Notes: generated by a model from the letters alone, not told the origin. 64,000 nucleotides of DNA from G963669295 sp963669295 (GCA_963669295.1 OY769938.1:1364001-1428000), one strand, 5' to 3'; counted from the stretch's first letter, positions 25,674-34,995 are shown. Made by a program: numbers and translations.

Positions 25674-28448
25674 TTAACGTCTCCCTTCATCGATAGTAAT
25701 CGATTCTTTTTTCCCGAAACGACTGAGGTTGTATGTAAAGGTAACCATTACATAACGACCCAACGCATTCGTACGATCTTCTTGCAAGTAATTGAGCTGG
25801 CTGGTGCGATTAAACCCTCTATTTTCGTCAAGAATATCGAATACGGTTACTTTCAGCAATCCACGGTCGTTGTTCAACAACTTGCGCGATAAATGCGCCT
25901 TCCAAATGGGAATTTCCTGGTTGGTGTCGAAAGCATCACCAGCATAAATGGTATAATCCATGGAGCTTCCTAACGACCATTTCTTCAAAAAATCAATGTC
26001 TAAATCGGCATAGTACAAACTGGTAGTGAATTGTTGATTCAATTCACTGCTTATCGAATAGGCGGTATGGTTAAGGGCATACCTGGTTCCTACAGCAACA
26101 TTTACTGCTCCTCGCTTACGGTTTTCAATGCTAAAATCCACGCTATTGATCCATCGATCGGTATTGTTAGGGAGGCTATTCACAAAAGTAATGCCCCGAA
26201 TATAGGTACTATTGGTTTCGATGTTGATTTTGGCTTTACGAAACAAAGGGCGATTAAAGCCAATATAGGTGTTTAGTAAAGTTTCGCTGTTGGTATTTAC
26301 CGGCTGTGTGGTTTGTGCTAATAGCGAGTCTATGGTAACAGCATTGGTAATTTTGTTTTCAGTATAAGTGCTGCCTAACGACACAAAGAAACCTGTATTG
26401 CTAAACTGGCTGTAAAACATATAATTAAAGTTTAAATTATGCCGAAATTCCGCATCCAACCCGGGGTTACCTACATAAATATTCAATGGATCGCTATTGT
26501 CTACCACCGGTTGTAATTGCTCCATCGAGGGCTCACCTACATTGGTTTCGTAGCGAAAGTGCATTCTGCTTGATGAGGAGAAGTCGCGACTCCAGTGCAA
26601 GCGAGGCAATGCGTTTAAAAAAGTGCGTTGAATGGCCACATTATTGGTAAGCACTTTTCCTTGTAATGTAGAGTATTGTACTCCAACTCCAAGCAACAAA
26701 CTTGTTTTCTTTCGGTTCAACCTGAAGTTCAATACTCCTCGATCATACGCATAGGTGTTGGTATAGGCCGTACTCAAATCAGTATTCAATTCGGCCAATG
26801 CTGCCGCATCTTCAAGGTTGTAAAAGTTCTTACGCAACTCGCGAGTATATTGATTGCGTGCGTAATTCAATTGCAAAAATTTCCCATTGCCTAAAGGCTC
26901 GGTATAAGCTGCATTTACGCCATAGTTAAACTGCTCGCTGGTTTGATCCTGGTTTTGCAACAAGGTATCAATGGCCAAATTGTTGAGTGTATCAATAACA
27001 AAACGATTAACAGCATCTACCCTACTGGTTTGTTCATTGTTATTTAACCCAAAAGAGAAATCCGTTACCAGTGTACGTCCGGGTTTTCCAAGCCGTCGTC
27101 GATAAATGAGGTTGGATTGCGTATTTAATCGATTAAGATTAGATCGGTTGTTGCTAATACCCGAATTGGTTAGCTCGTTGTTTACATCAAGGTTTTGCGT
27201 TTCCGAATGACTCATGGAAAGCCCTTCATTGTATCCTACATTGCCTTTTAACGTGATGTCTTGAACAGTATCAATTTTGTGTTTTAGCCTGAAATTTAGG
27301 CGGTGGTTATCGTTTTGCGTAGTGCTATTGCTGTTTTCATTCGTGGTATACACCCCATCATCAGTAAAATTTTGCCGCAACGATTCACGTTCAATATTGT
27401 TTTCCAATCTATTGTAAAAATAGCTGCTGCGCCACTCTGTTTTTGGGCTAAAGTCGTAATTGAAGTTGATTCCTCCAGCTGTTGTGGTTACCAATCCATT
27501 ATTGCGTCCTACATCCAATGGAATACCGGTATTGGATAGATCGAACGAGCCGTTAGCCATCATTTGGTCGAAGCCCCCCATTAGGTTCATGTAATCCTGA
27601 AATGAAAAGCCTTGTTCATTGATGTTATTCGCCATGCCAATGGCCGAAATTTGAGCCTTTTTGTTGAATCGGTTGATATTGAACTTTCCTTTGTAACGAT
27701 TGTCGGTTCCATATCCTCCGGTAACATTTCCAAAATAGCCCAATTTTTTATCCTCCTTCAACTGTAGATTAATCGTTTTATCACGCTCTCCATCATCAAT
27801 GCCTGTAAATTCAGCCATTTCCGATTGCTTATCAAACAGCTGTACTTTATCGATAGCGTCGGCGGGTAAATTTTTGGTGGCAATCTTAGGGTCATTGCCA
27901 AAAAATTCTTTGCCATCTACCAACACCTTATCCACGTCTTCGCCCATGGCTTTAATACTACCATCTTTTTGTACTTCAATGCCTGGCAACTGATCGAGTA
28001 AATCTTCTACTACATCGTTGGGCTGTGTTTTAAACGATCCTGCATTATACTCTACGGTATCGCCTTTTATTCGAATGGGCACTTGCTCCCCTTCAACCTC
28101 AAATTCACCAAGCAATACTTTATCTTCTTCTAATTGCAACACCCCCAAATCAATGGGTTCATTGCCTGTACCGAGGTTGAGGCTTTTATTGAAGGTTTTA
28201 AATCCTACAAATGAAACCTGTAAAATCCAGTTGCCTTGTGGAGCATCTTTTATCCTAAAATGCCCCATGTTATTAGAAGTAGCAAATTGCTCCAACAACG
28301 AGTCGGGAGTGCTTAGTAGAAGTACCGACGCATTAGGCAACGGAGCTCCTGTAGAATCGAGCAACTGACCTCGAAGTTCATGGTAACTTTGTGCAGTGGC
28401 AAAGAGACTGAAACAACAAGCCAATAACAATAGAATTGCTTTGTTCAT
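25674..28448 (-). CDS. outer-membrane beta-barrel protein, TonB-receptor-like with regulatory domain
   Basis: A 924-residue outer-membrane protein. Signal peptide to about residue 19 ('FATAQ'). Residues ~20-115 form a carboxypeptidase-regulatory-like domain ('LRGQLLDSTGAPLPNASVLLL'). A plug-like domain follows ('DVVEDLLDQLPGIEVQKDGSIKAMGEDVDKVLVDGKEFFGND'), then a long barrel of the OMP_b-brl_3 type. I see no clear TonB box, so the energy source is unclear. It is 17 bases downstream of the GLPGLI gene and so probably co-transcribed; such pairs recur in Bacteroidetes, and a role in metal or peptide handling has been suggested, not shown here. Confidence 0.87.
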   Translation of the reverse strand: MNKAILLLLACCFSLFATAQSYHELRGQLLDSTGAPLPNASVLLLSTPDSLLEQFATSNNMGHFRIKDAPQGNWILQVSFVGFKTFNKSLNLGTGNEPIDLGVLQLEEDKVLLGEFEVEGEQVPIRIKGDTVEYNAGSFKTQPNDVVEDLLDQLPGIEVQKDGSIKAMGEDVDKVLVDGKEFFGNDPKIATKNLPADAIDKVQLFDKQSEMAEFTGIDDGERDKTINLQLKEDKKLGYFGNVTGGYGTDNRYKGKFNINRFNKKAQISAIGMANNINEQGFSFQDYMNLMGGFDQMMANGSFDLSNTGIPLDVGRNNGLVTTTAGGINFNYDFSPKTEWRSSYFYNRLENNIERESLRQNFTDDGVYTTNENSNSTTQNDNHRLNFRLKHKIDTVQDITLKGNVGYNEGLSMSHSETQNLDVNNELTNSGISNNRSNLNRLNTQSNLIYRRRLGKPGRTLVTDFSFGLNNNEQTSRVDAVNRFVIDTLNNLAIDTLLQNQDQTSEQFNYGVNAAYTEPLGNGKFLQLNYARNQYTRELRKNFYNLEDAAALAELNTDLSTAYTNTYAYDRGVLNFRLNRKKTSLLLGVGVQYSTLQGKVLTNNVAIQRTFLNALPRLHWSRDFSSSSRMHFRYETNVGEPSMEQLQPVVDNSDPLNIYVGNPGLDAEFRHNLNFNYMFYSQFSNTGFFVSLGSTYTENKITNAVTIDSLLAQTTQPVNTNSETLLNTYIGFNRPLFRKAKINIETNSTYIRGITFVNSLPNNTDRWINSVDFSIENRKRGAVNVAVGTRYALNHTAYSISSELNQQFTTSLYYADLDIDFLKKWSLGSSMDYTIYAGDAFDTNQEIPIWKAHLSRKLLNNDRGLLKVTVFDILDENRGFNRTSQLNYLQEDRTNALGRYVMVTFTYNLSRFGKKESITIDEGRR

Positions 28449-28465
28449 GCAGGTAAAATCTGGAA

Positions 28466-29236
28466 TTAGCGCTCTTCTGTACGAATTTCAATATGCGTAC
28501 CACCGCCACCGCCCATCTCTTCTTGCATCTCTTTGGTTTTCTTATCAACAATGGCTCGATACTCTTCGCTGGTTACCTGCTTTCCTTTTTTAGGGGGAAC
28601 AATAGTGCCACTCTTAATAGTTTTAAACTCAACATTCTTCGCAGTAATCTCCATCTGTCCATCATTGAGTTCCATCTTTAAAATAGTGCCTGGCAGCTGT
28701 CCGTATCCATGTGGCCCTGTTGAAAGAGGCAATTCGGTAGTGAACCATGCTGTATGTGTAGTAGTATCCACTTTTAAAGTAGCCTTTTGACATTGATAAC
28801 CCAAAATGGTTTCTTTTTCCTTACCAATCTTCCACTTCCTCTTTTCTATGGGTTCTTTGATCAAGAATTTCTTCCCCATAAAGTCTTCCTGACGAATGAC
28901 TTCTTTTTTGGCCAGATTTTGATACACTTTGCTTTCTGGCTTTACCATTACTACCTGAAATTCCATGCCATCACTTCCTCCGCTTACTTCATTGCTGATT
29001 TTCCCGTCGTAATCTTCGTATAGTGTTTCCTTTCCTTTAAAGTAAAGCACCTTCTCCGACTTGCCCATCTCTTTCATCATGGCCTTGAAATGCTCCATGC
29101 CTTCCATGCCCTCCATCTCACCATCTATTTCTGCTTCCATGTTAATTTTTTCGAGGTAAACGATTTGCCCCTCTTCTTTTTGTGCCCATACCATTGCAGG
29201 TAGTGCCACCAGTAGTCCCAATAAGATTTTTTTCAT
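28466..29236 (-). CDS. GLPGLI-family protein
   Basis: A 256-residue exported protein with a signal peptide ending at 'MVWAQ'. The hallmark segment is 'GPHGYGQLPGTILKMEL' near residue 180, a variant of the GLPGLI motif, preceded by 'GYQCQKATLKVDTTTHTAWFTTELP'. Met- and acid-rich stretches near the N terminus ('MEAEIDGEMEGMEGMEHFKAMMKEMGKSEKV') and a His-containing Gly-rich tail ('GGGGGTHIEIR') are noticeable; Met-rich segments may bind copper-type metals, an inference. Function of the family is poorly known. First gene of a pair with the outer-membrane barrel. Confidence 0.87.
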   Translation of the reverse strand: MKKILLGLLVALPAMVWAQKEEGQIVYLEKINMEAEIDGEMEGMEGMEHFKAMMKEMGKSEKVLYFKGKETLYEDYDGKISNEVSGGSDGMEFQVVMVKPESKVYQNLAKKEVIRQEDFMGKKFLIKEPIEKRKWKIGKEKETILGYQCQKATLKVDTTTHTAWFTTELPLSTGPHGYGQLPGTILKMELNDGQMEITAKNVEFKTIKSGTIVPPKKGKQVTSEEYRAIVDKKTKEMQEEMGGGGGTHIEIRTEER

Positions 29237-29432
29237 AGCTCTAATGTTTTCTGCTAAAGTAGCGTGAAGGCCATCAAGAAAGGGTTAAGGAAAACCTAAC
29301 AGGTGTTAAAATTTGTTAAAAAGAACTGCTTTATAATGCCATGAAGAACAACCTTGTCATCATGCACTAACAACAGTTAACATTCCTTACAGCACTAGCA
29401 TGCCGGGAAATAAAAAGAGGAGAAAAGGAAAA

Positions 29433-29798
29433 CTAGCGTTTTACCAGTCGACCATATCGATCAACCGCTTGCTTCATTTCAAGCATCAGTTGACTTGTAA
29501 AATCTTTAAAATCAACAAAATGCTCTTGTATCAATGGCTCATTCACAGCATCTTCTTCCAGGAGTGCCTTTATTTTTTCCAATAAGGCCACAAGATCTTC
29601 CTGATAAAAATAGCCTAGAAGAGATTTTAACTTGTGAATAGCACGTTGAGCGTCCTCCACATTATTGGCATTTATTGCGGAAGATAACTGATTGATTTCT
29701 ACCATCAATTGATGGCCACCAAGTTCCAGGTGTTTCGACACCAGGTCTTTACGACCTTTTAGCTTGGTTTCCAAAAGTGAGAGTTTAATGTAGCTCAT
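29433..29798 (-). CDS. histidine-containing phosphotransfer (Hpt) protein
   Basis: A 121-residue helical protein, started at the ATG at 29798. The motif 'AIHKLKSLLGYF' contains phospho-acceptor H55 in the H-x2-K-S-x3-G pattern of Hpt domains. It overlaps the 3' end of the kinase/receiver frame by 14 bases, a spacing typical of translational coupling. It probably carries phosphate from the receiver domain of the neighbouring hybrid kinase to a response regulator. A longer frame reaching 29999 has no family support and lies inside the receiver domain. If the whole locus were ancestrally one gene, this could also be a detached C-terminal domain. Confidence 0.75.
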   Translation of the reverse strand: MSYIKLSLLETKLKGRKDLVSKHLELGGHQLMVEINQLSSAINANNVEDAQRAIHKLKSLLGYFYQEDLVALLEKIKALLEEDAVNEPLIQEHFVDFKDFTSQLMLEMKQAVDRYGRLVKR

Positions 29799-30408
29799 CT
29801 GTTTTAAGGAATTTAGTGATTTTATTAATAAGATCATTTGGGTCGACAGGTTTTGCAATAACATCGTTAAATCCAAAATCCCGAAAGGAAGCATCAGCAT
29901 CGCTATCTTTTGAAATGCCAGCGGTAATACCCAATATGATTGGTTTATTCTCTTGTTCTTCATACAACACCTGAATTCGTTGAGCCGTTTCCCGCCCATC
30001 TATTCCGGGTAATTGTATGTCCATCAAAATGATGTTGTATTGCTTTCGTTGCACTGCCTCAATCGCTTCATATCCGTTCCCAACTACATCAAGGTCAAGG
30101 TTTTCAGAAAACAGCTCCAAATTATCTTTTAATACTATTTGGTTGAAAGGGTTGTCTTCAACAGCAAGAATACTTACATCGCCAAGGTCAACCATTGTGT
30201 GTTCATCTTCTTTAAGCGTCATGGCATCCTCATTCACTTTTTGAAAAGGAATGCTGAGGTGAAAAACAGTTCCCTTGCTCAACTCACTGGAAACGGTTAC
30301 AGCCCCACCCATTTTATCAATTATTTTCTTGGTAATTGTAAGTCCAATTCCAGCCCCTTTGAAATTTCTTTTATACGAAAAATTGAGGTTTTCGCTGTTG
30401 TAGTATGA
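29785..30408 (-). pseudogene. 3' part of the split hybrid kinase: ATP lid and receiver domain
   Basis: This frame carries the end of a histidine-kinase ATPase domain ('KGAGIGLTITKKIIDKMGGAVTVSSELSKGTVFHL') and a full receiver domain ('VSILAVEDNPFNQIVLKDNL', phospho-acceptor Asp in 'IILMDIQLPG', Lys in 'VIAKPVDP'). Upstream it reads sensibly to about 30405 ('YYNSENLNFSYKRNF') without a start codon, exactly where the kinase frame loses similarity. It is therefore the continuation of the gene at 30321-33329 after a -1 shift. An internal ATG at 30312 would encode only the remnant lid plus the receiver. Confidence 0.75.
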
Positions 30409-33329
30409 AACCGATCAAATATTTTATCTACCCGTTCTTGTTCAATGCCAACACCGGTATCTTGCACCCTAAATCCAATGGCACACTGCATTTCATCTTC
30501 CTTTTCCAGGGTAGCAGTTAACACAACACGTCCCTGGTGAGTAAACTTAATCGCATTGCCTACAATGTTTTGCAAAATCTGACATAAACGATACTCATCA
30601 CCTACTATCATTGTTGGTAAGCGCTCGTCTATCTCTACGATAAATTCCAATCCTTTTTGCTGTGCTTCTAGCAGAAAAACACTTTCTACAAAACGAATAG
30701 GTGCATCCGTTTTAAACGCAGTTATTCCAAGGTAGAATTCATTCTTTTCTATCTTTTCAAAATCAAGAATATTGTTTACCATAATCATAAGGTACTGTGA
30801 AGACTGCTTCAACATAGTGATGTAGTCTTTCCCACCTTCAGTAACACCATTCTTTTTCTCCATGAGGTTTGATAGCCCTAAAATTACATTGATTGGTGTT
30901 CGTATTTCATGGCTAACATTAGCAAACATTTCTTGCTTGGCATTTTCCGACTTAATGGCCTGATCTTTAGCTGCAATCAATGCCTTTCGCTCTTCATGCA
31001 ATTCTTTGGTCTTTTTTCGCACCAACAGTTGAAGAATTTTATTGCGTTGATTCAAGCGCCAGGTTCTTAACCGAATGTATAAGAGTACGCTTAATACAAT
31101 GAAGATCAACACCACTGAATAAAACCAATATGTTCTCCAAAAAGGAGGTGTAATGACAAAGGAGAAATTTAACTCTTCACTATTGCAACTGGCACCATTT
31201 ACAGCATACATCCGTAAGGTGTATTCGCCAGGAGGCAAATATGCCGCAGTAAGATTATTTTCTTTGGTAACATGGTAAATGGTATCAATGGGATGCAATT
31301 GGTAGTAATAACGAGTATTCTCGCCCCAATCAAAATCAACATGATCAAATTCAAATACAAGATTGTTTTTATGGTAAGGCAAGCGCAAGCCAAACGGCAC
31401 CTCAAACCAATTCGATAAGGAATCGTATTCGTTACTAACAATTCCTTCCTCATCGAAAATGTTAACTGCGGTTAAATACAGTTTAGGAGGCTCTATTCGA
31501 ATGGAATCTTTTAAACTTAGGCCCGCAATAATGTTTCTTGCGCCAAACCAAAGGGTATCAGAATGTCCACCTTTAGAGTACGAGCTAATTTCAAGGTTCT
31601 GATCTTTAGATATTTTGAAAAAAGAACTGGTTTGCCATTGACTGTTCGATAGCTCATCAATGTCCATTCGAAACAACCCATTGCGCGCTCCTATCCATAA
31701 AATGGACTGATCGAACTTTAGAAATTGAATGTATGAATTAGCAAATACTTCATTTTCGAATAGATATTGTTGAATTTGGTAGCCCTCCTGTGTTTTAAGC
31801 AAAACCCCCAGCCCCGACTCGGTTCCAAACCAAATGTTTTCAGCATCATCTACAGCCAGGCACACCACTTTCACTTCATTAGTTGGGTAGTTTTTGAATT
31901 CTCCATTACGAAAACAAGAAATGCCTTTATCGGTAGCCATCCAATAAGTAGATGCATCAGTTTGTACAATATCACTCACGGTATTGTCTAGCAGAGCAGT
32001 ATAAGGCTTTTGGTAGCTTACAATAACCCCTGGCTCAATGCAAAAAACTCCCTCTCCCAATGTGCCTACCCATATGTTATTGTTTTGATCGCAAAACAAG
32101 GTAAGCACCCTGTTTTCCATTTTAGAGTCGCCAAAGGCAATACGGTCAAATTGTGACCCATTTTGGCAATATACTCCCTGGCCATAACCTCCTAACCATA
32201 TTCTCCCTAAATTATCTTTAATTACAGTACTGGCTTTTGAAGGTTCTTCGTAGTAATTCTTAAGATTGCGCAAAGAATCATACACAAAAATCCCTTCTCC
32301 AAAAGTGGCTACATACACCTCATCAAGTACTACATCATGATAAACATTTGAGATGAAATTTTGGATAGAATCATTTTCGATGACAGTAAAAAAATCTTCA
32401 CTCAGTTTTAACAATCCATTGCCATAAGTCCCCAACCAAATATTGGATTGATCATCTACAAAACTACTGATGCAATTTTTGTACCCCACATCACCCAATT
32501 CTTTCAACTCATTCGTTAATAAGTTGTAACGATAAACACCCTCTTGAGCTGTAACAATGGCCTCATTATTGCTTTTTTCGGTAATGGAGTAGACATATAT
32601 TCCTTCTTCTTGCAAAGTATTCCCCTGGGGGTCAACAACAACCAATCCTCTATTCGTCCCTACCAACAGAGTGCCATTGATATCCTCCATGTCTCTCACC
32701 ACATCAATGCCCTGGATTATTTCAGGTTTATAGGCTACAAACTCGTTCCCATTAAACCTAAAAACACCTCTTCCATGTGTACAAGCATAAAGTATTCCTT
32801 TCGAATCTTTCAACAGCCTAGTAATTGTAAGGGGCTTGCCACTTACATTGTTAAATAGGTACTTAATGGTATCGTTAGGCGTGATCATGGTAATACCACC
32901 ATACTGCCCCGCCCAGAGTGTGTCGTTGCTAAACAGCACCGACCAAACTTCGTTGGTAGCTGTTTGGTGGTGTACGTCAATGTGGGTTACTTCTGTTCCA
33001 TTGTATTTGTATAGACCTTTGTTGTATGCTGCTAACCACAAATTCCCTTTATCGTCTTCGGTAATGTCGTAAATATCATTATCCATTTCGGGAAAATCAG
33101 CTGATAAATCAGCAAAAGAAACTCCGTTAAAATACTTCACTCCATTTCCTTCAGTACCCAGCCAAAGGTATCCTCTTTTATCCTTGTAAAAACACATAAT
33201 ATTGGATGATCCCAACCCGTCTTTTTCGGTATATTCTTCCACAAATAATTCTTGCGCAATCCCCTGCTTCACGCAAAGCATTAGCAACAAAACCATTGCA
33301 ATCAATATATCTCGGGCCAATTGTTTCAT
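30321..33329 (-). CDS. two-component-propeller hybrid sensor histidine kinase, N-terminal part (frameshifted)
   Basis: Membrane sensor of the Bacteroidetes hybrid type. From the ATG at 33329: signal peptide ('ILIAMVLLLMLCVKQGIAQ'); about twelve propeller repeats in the periplasm ('GYLWLGTEGNGVKYFNG', 'NIWLGTYGNGLLKL', 'NIWVGTLGEGVF'); a Y_Y_Y domain ending 'FVITPPFWRTYWFY'; one transmembrane helix; HisKA with phospho-acceptor H807 ('VSHEIRTP'); and the start of the ATPase domain (N box 'QNIVGNAIKF', G1 'DTGVGIE'). After 'KIFDRFH' the frame degenerates and stops at 30321, while the true continuation is in the next frame. Upstream ATG at 33377 is possible. Divergent from the LytTR regulator gene. 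Confidence 0.82.
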   Translation of the reverse strand: MKQLARDILIAMVLLLMLCVKQGIAQELFVEEYTEKDGLGSSNIMCFYKDKRGYLWLGTEGNGVKYFNGVSFADLSADFPEMDNDIYDITEDDKGNLWLAAYNKGLYKYNGTEVTHIDVHHQTATNEVWSVLFSNDTLWAGQYGGITMITPNDTIKYLFNNVSGKPLTITRLLKDSKGILYACTHGRGVFRFNGNEFVAYKPEIIQGIDVVRDMEDINGTLLVGTNRGLVVVDPQGNTLQEEGIYVYSITEKSNNEAIVTAQEGVYRYNLLTNELKELGDVGYKNCISSFVDDQSNIWLGTYGNGLLKLSEDFFTVIENDSIQNFISNVYHDVVLDEVYVATFGEGIFVYDSLRNLKNYYEEPSKASTVIKDNLGRIWLGGYGQGVYCQNGSQFDRIAFGDSKMENRVLTLFCDQNNNIWVGTLGEGVFCIEPGVIVSYQKPYTALLDNTVSDIVQTDASTYWMATDKGISCFRNGEFKNYPTNEVKVVCLAVDDAENIWFGTESGLGVLLKTQEGYQIQQYLFENEVFANSYIQFLKFDQSILWIGARNGLFRMDIDELSNSQWQTSSFFKISKDQNLEISSYSKGGHSDTLWFGARNIIAGLSLKDSIRIEPPKLYLTAVNIFDEEGIVSNEYDSLSNWFEVPFGLRLPYHKNNLVFEFDHVDFDWGENTRYYYQLHPIDTIYHVTKENNLTAAYLPPGEYTLRMYAVNGASCNSEELNFSFVITPPFWRTYWFYSVVLIFIVLSVLLYIRLRTWRLNQRNKILQLLVRKKTKELHEERKALIAAKDQAIKSENAKQEMFANVSHEIRTPINVILGLSNLMEKKNGVTEGGKDYITMLKQSSQYLMIMVNNILDFEKIEKNEFYLGITAFKTDAPIRFVESVFLLEAQQKGLEFIVEIDERLPTMIVGDEYRLCQILQNIVGNAIKFTHQGRVVLTATLEKEDEMQCAIGFRVQDTGVGIEQERVDKIFDRFHTTTAKTSIFRIKEISKGLELDLQLPRK

Positions 33330-33388
33330 CCCATTTATTTTAGTATCTTTCCATTGTGTCTTTATTGTTTGTCTCAAATTCTTAATTT

Positions 33389-34168
33389 ATGGAGAATTCT
33401 CCTACCATGAAAGCAATTATTATTGAAGATGATCCTTTTTTCCAGCAAACACTTGCTGATTTATTAGGGTTGCATGTGCCTGAAGTATCGGTTGAAGGAA
33501 TAGCTGGTAGTGCTTCAGAAGCAAAATTGCTATTAAATAAGGAAAAACCCAACATTGTTTTTATTGATGTGGAACTTCCTGATAAAAGCGGAATAGAATT
33601 CTTACGTTCGTTACCTTTCATCGATTTTCATGTTGTATTTATCACGGGTCATAAAGAGTATGCTATTGATGCTATTAAAATTGGTGCCGTAGATTATATA
33701 TTAAAACCTATTGAAGCAAAGGATGTAGTAGAAGCAGTAAACAATGTAAAGCGATCCATGCAGGGTCGCGATGCAATTACACCATCAGAGAGTGCTACTC
33801 CAATACACCACCGGGTGTCCGACGGGTATGAATCCAGCTTGGTAATTTCTACCATTAAGGGTTGGAGGATTTTGCGTTTTGATGAGGTAATATATCTTAA
33901 AGGGGAAGGTAATTACACCTCGATTCACCAAACTGGTGAAAGTAAAGGTTTTGTTACTTCCAAAACCCTTAAGCATTTCGAGCAAATTTGTCCTCCTGTT
34001 GAGTTTTATCGTATTCATAAGTCATATTTAATTAACCTGCGTTTTGTAAAAGAAATTTTGAGAGAGAACTTTTCGTATCATGTGGTAATGACCAACAATG
34101 ATGTGTTGACTGTATCGCGCAATAAATTCGAAGATTTCTTCTCTAAGCTACAGTTGAGGCTTCCATAA
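33389..34168 (+). CDS. LytTR-family response regulator
   Basis: A 259-residue regulator. Receiver domain: acidic pair E13/D14 in 'IIIEDDPF', phospho-acceptor D60 in 'VFIDVELPDKSG', Lys in 'DYILKPIEAKD'. The C-terminal LytTR DNA-binding domain spans about residues 150-255 ('LRFDEVIYLKGEGNYTSIH', 'FYRIHKSYLINLRFVKEI', 'LTVSRNKFEDF'). Start at 33389 or the Met codon at 33407. It is divergent from the hybrid kinase with only 60 bases between, so it is the likely partner of the kinase-Hpt pair. Such regulators bind direct repeats in promoters. Confidence 0.92.
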   Translation: MENSPTMKAIIIEDDPFFQQTLADLLGLHVPEVSVEGIAGSASEAKLLLNKEKPNIVFIDVELPDKSGIEFLRSLPFIDFHVVFITGHKEYAIDAIKIGAVDYILKPIEAKDVVEAVNNVKRSMQGRDAITPSESATPIHHRVSDGYESSLVISTIKGWRILRFDEVIYLKGEGNYTSIHQTGESKGFVTSKTLKHFEQICPPVEFYRIHKSYLINLRFVKEILRENFSYHVVMTNNDVLTVSRNKFEDFFSKLQLRLP

Positions 34169-34179
34169 TTTTTTATAAA

Positions 34180-34227
34180 ATGAGTAAGCCGAAGCGCATC
34201 TTGTGCTCTCCGGCTTTTGATACTCAT
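34180..34227 (+). terminator. nested hairpin downstream of the LytTR gene
   Basis: ATGAGTA (34180-34186) pairs with TACTCAT (34221-34227), enclosing AAGCCG/CGGCTT and an inner GCGCA/TGTGC (with a G-U pair). The inner stem is followed by four T, so it can act as an intrinsic terminator 18 bases past the stop codon. Confidence 0.55.
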
Positions 34228-34358
34228 GACAAACTATGCTCTACTTTAGTTCGCTTCTTTTGTTTTGTATGCATTATCGGTTTATTTTTTTCTAACTCGC
34301 ACACAACATTTAACATATGCTATGAACTGCAATAAACCGCAATATTGAAGACTAAAAG

Positions 34359-34475
34359 ATTCCCAACCCGCACTTTGTAGGCAACGTACAAGCGATGCTA
34401 ATCTTAACGTATGCTACCCATTTTGGCTAAAAAGCTTCAAATAAAAGCCAAAACACAAAGCATTGGGTTGGGAAT
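34359..34475. repeat. structured inverted-repeat element in convergent intergenic region
   Basis: Outer arms ATTCCCAACCC (34359-34369) and GGGTTGGGAAT (34465-34475) are perfect complements. After a 3x4 internal loop, CTTTGT (34373-34378) pairs with ACAAAG (34455-34460). Within lies TTTTGGCT (34421-34428) against AGCCAAAA (34446-34453). The element is 117 bases and sits in a 404-bp gap between convergent genes that has no other gene. Identity unknown. Confidence 0.6.
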
Positions 34476-34572
34476 ACAGTTAATGTGGTCTACCGAAAGC
34501 ACCTGTTGATGCCATCTTTTAACAGCACAGTTATGTATTTTGTTTGTTGTAAGTTGTTTCATCAATACTTAA

Positions 34573-34995
34573 TCATTGTTCTTGCTGCAATTGTTTAGAC
34601 ACCAGCCACGGTAACACCTTAACTTTCAACACTCCCTTTTGCACTGCTGGGTCTGCCTGAGCCAACTGCTTTACTTCCGTTTCATCCATGTTACAAATAA
34701 TCATTCCACCAGGGTTGTCTATAAACTGTCCTTTCATCAACATCTTATTATCCTCAAAAAATGCGCTTACATATTGTAAGTGTTCTTCTATTCCTTGCTG
34801 TTCTTTGTAAGGCACTTTTTTCTGCCAGTTTTCGCCCGGAGTATGTAGCAATACGTAATACACCGAATGCGCCTGAGTCATTTTTTCTACCGTGGGCATA
34901 GCATTGTCGTTACTGTATTTCAACCCAATCAGAAGCATAAAGCTTAAGAACGATGCTATAGCCAATAAAGTAATCGTAATGCTCTTCTTCCACAT
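34573..34995 (-). CDS. YciI-like protein with N-terminal membrane anchor
   Basis: A 140-residue protein with one N-terminal hydrophobic segment (residues 6-26), then a YCII-related ferredoxin-like domain. The domain cues are 'VYYVLLHTPGENW', 'HLQYVSAFFEDNKMLMKGQFIDNPGGMIICNM' and 'DPAVQKGVLKVKVLPWL'. YciI-type proteins are small enzymes or ligand-binding units of uncertain reaction. The His-Asp pair often seen in the active site is only partly evident, so catalysis is uncertain. It is 18 bases downstream of the large secreted protein gene on the same strand. Confidence 0.75.
   Translation of the reverse strand: MWKKSITITLLAIASFLSFMLLIGLKYSNDNAMPTVEKMTQAHSVYYVLLHTPGENWQKKVPYKEQQGIEEHLQYVSAFFEDNKMLMKGQFIDNPGGMIICNMDETEVKQLAQADPAVQKGVLKVKVLPWLVSKQLQQEQ

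Noticed and set aside
29799..29999. Longer form of the Hpt protein starting at 29999
   Set aside because: The extra 67 residues are an out-of-frame reading of the receiver domain; the ATG at 29798 starts the Hpt domain.
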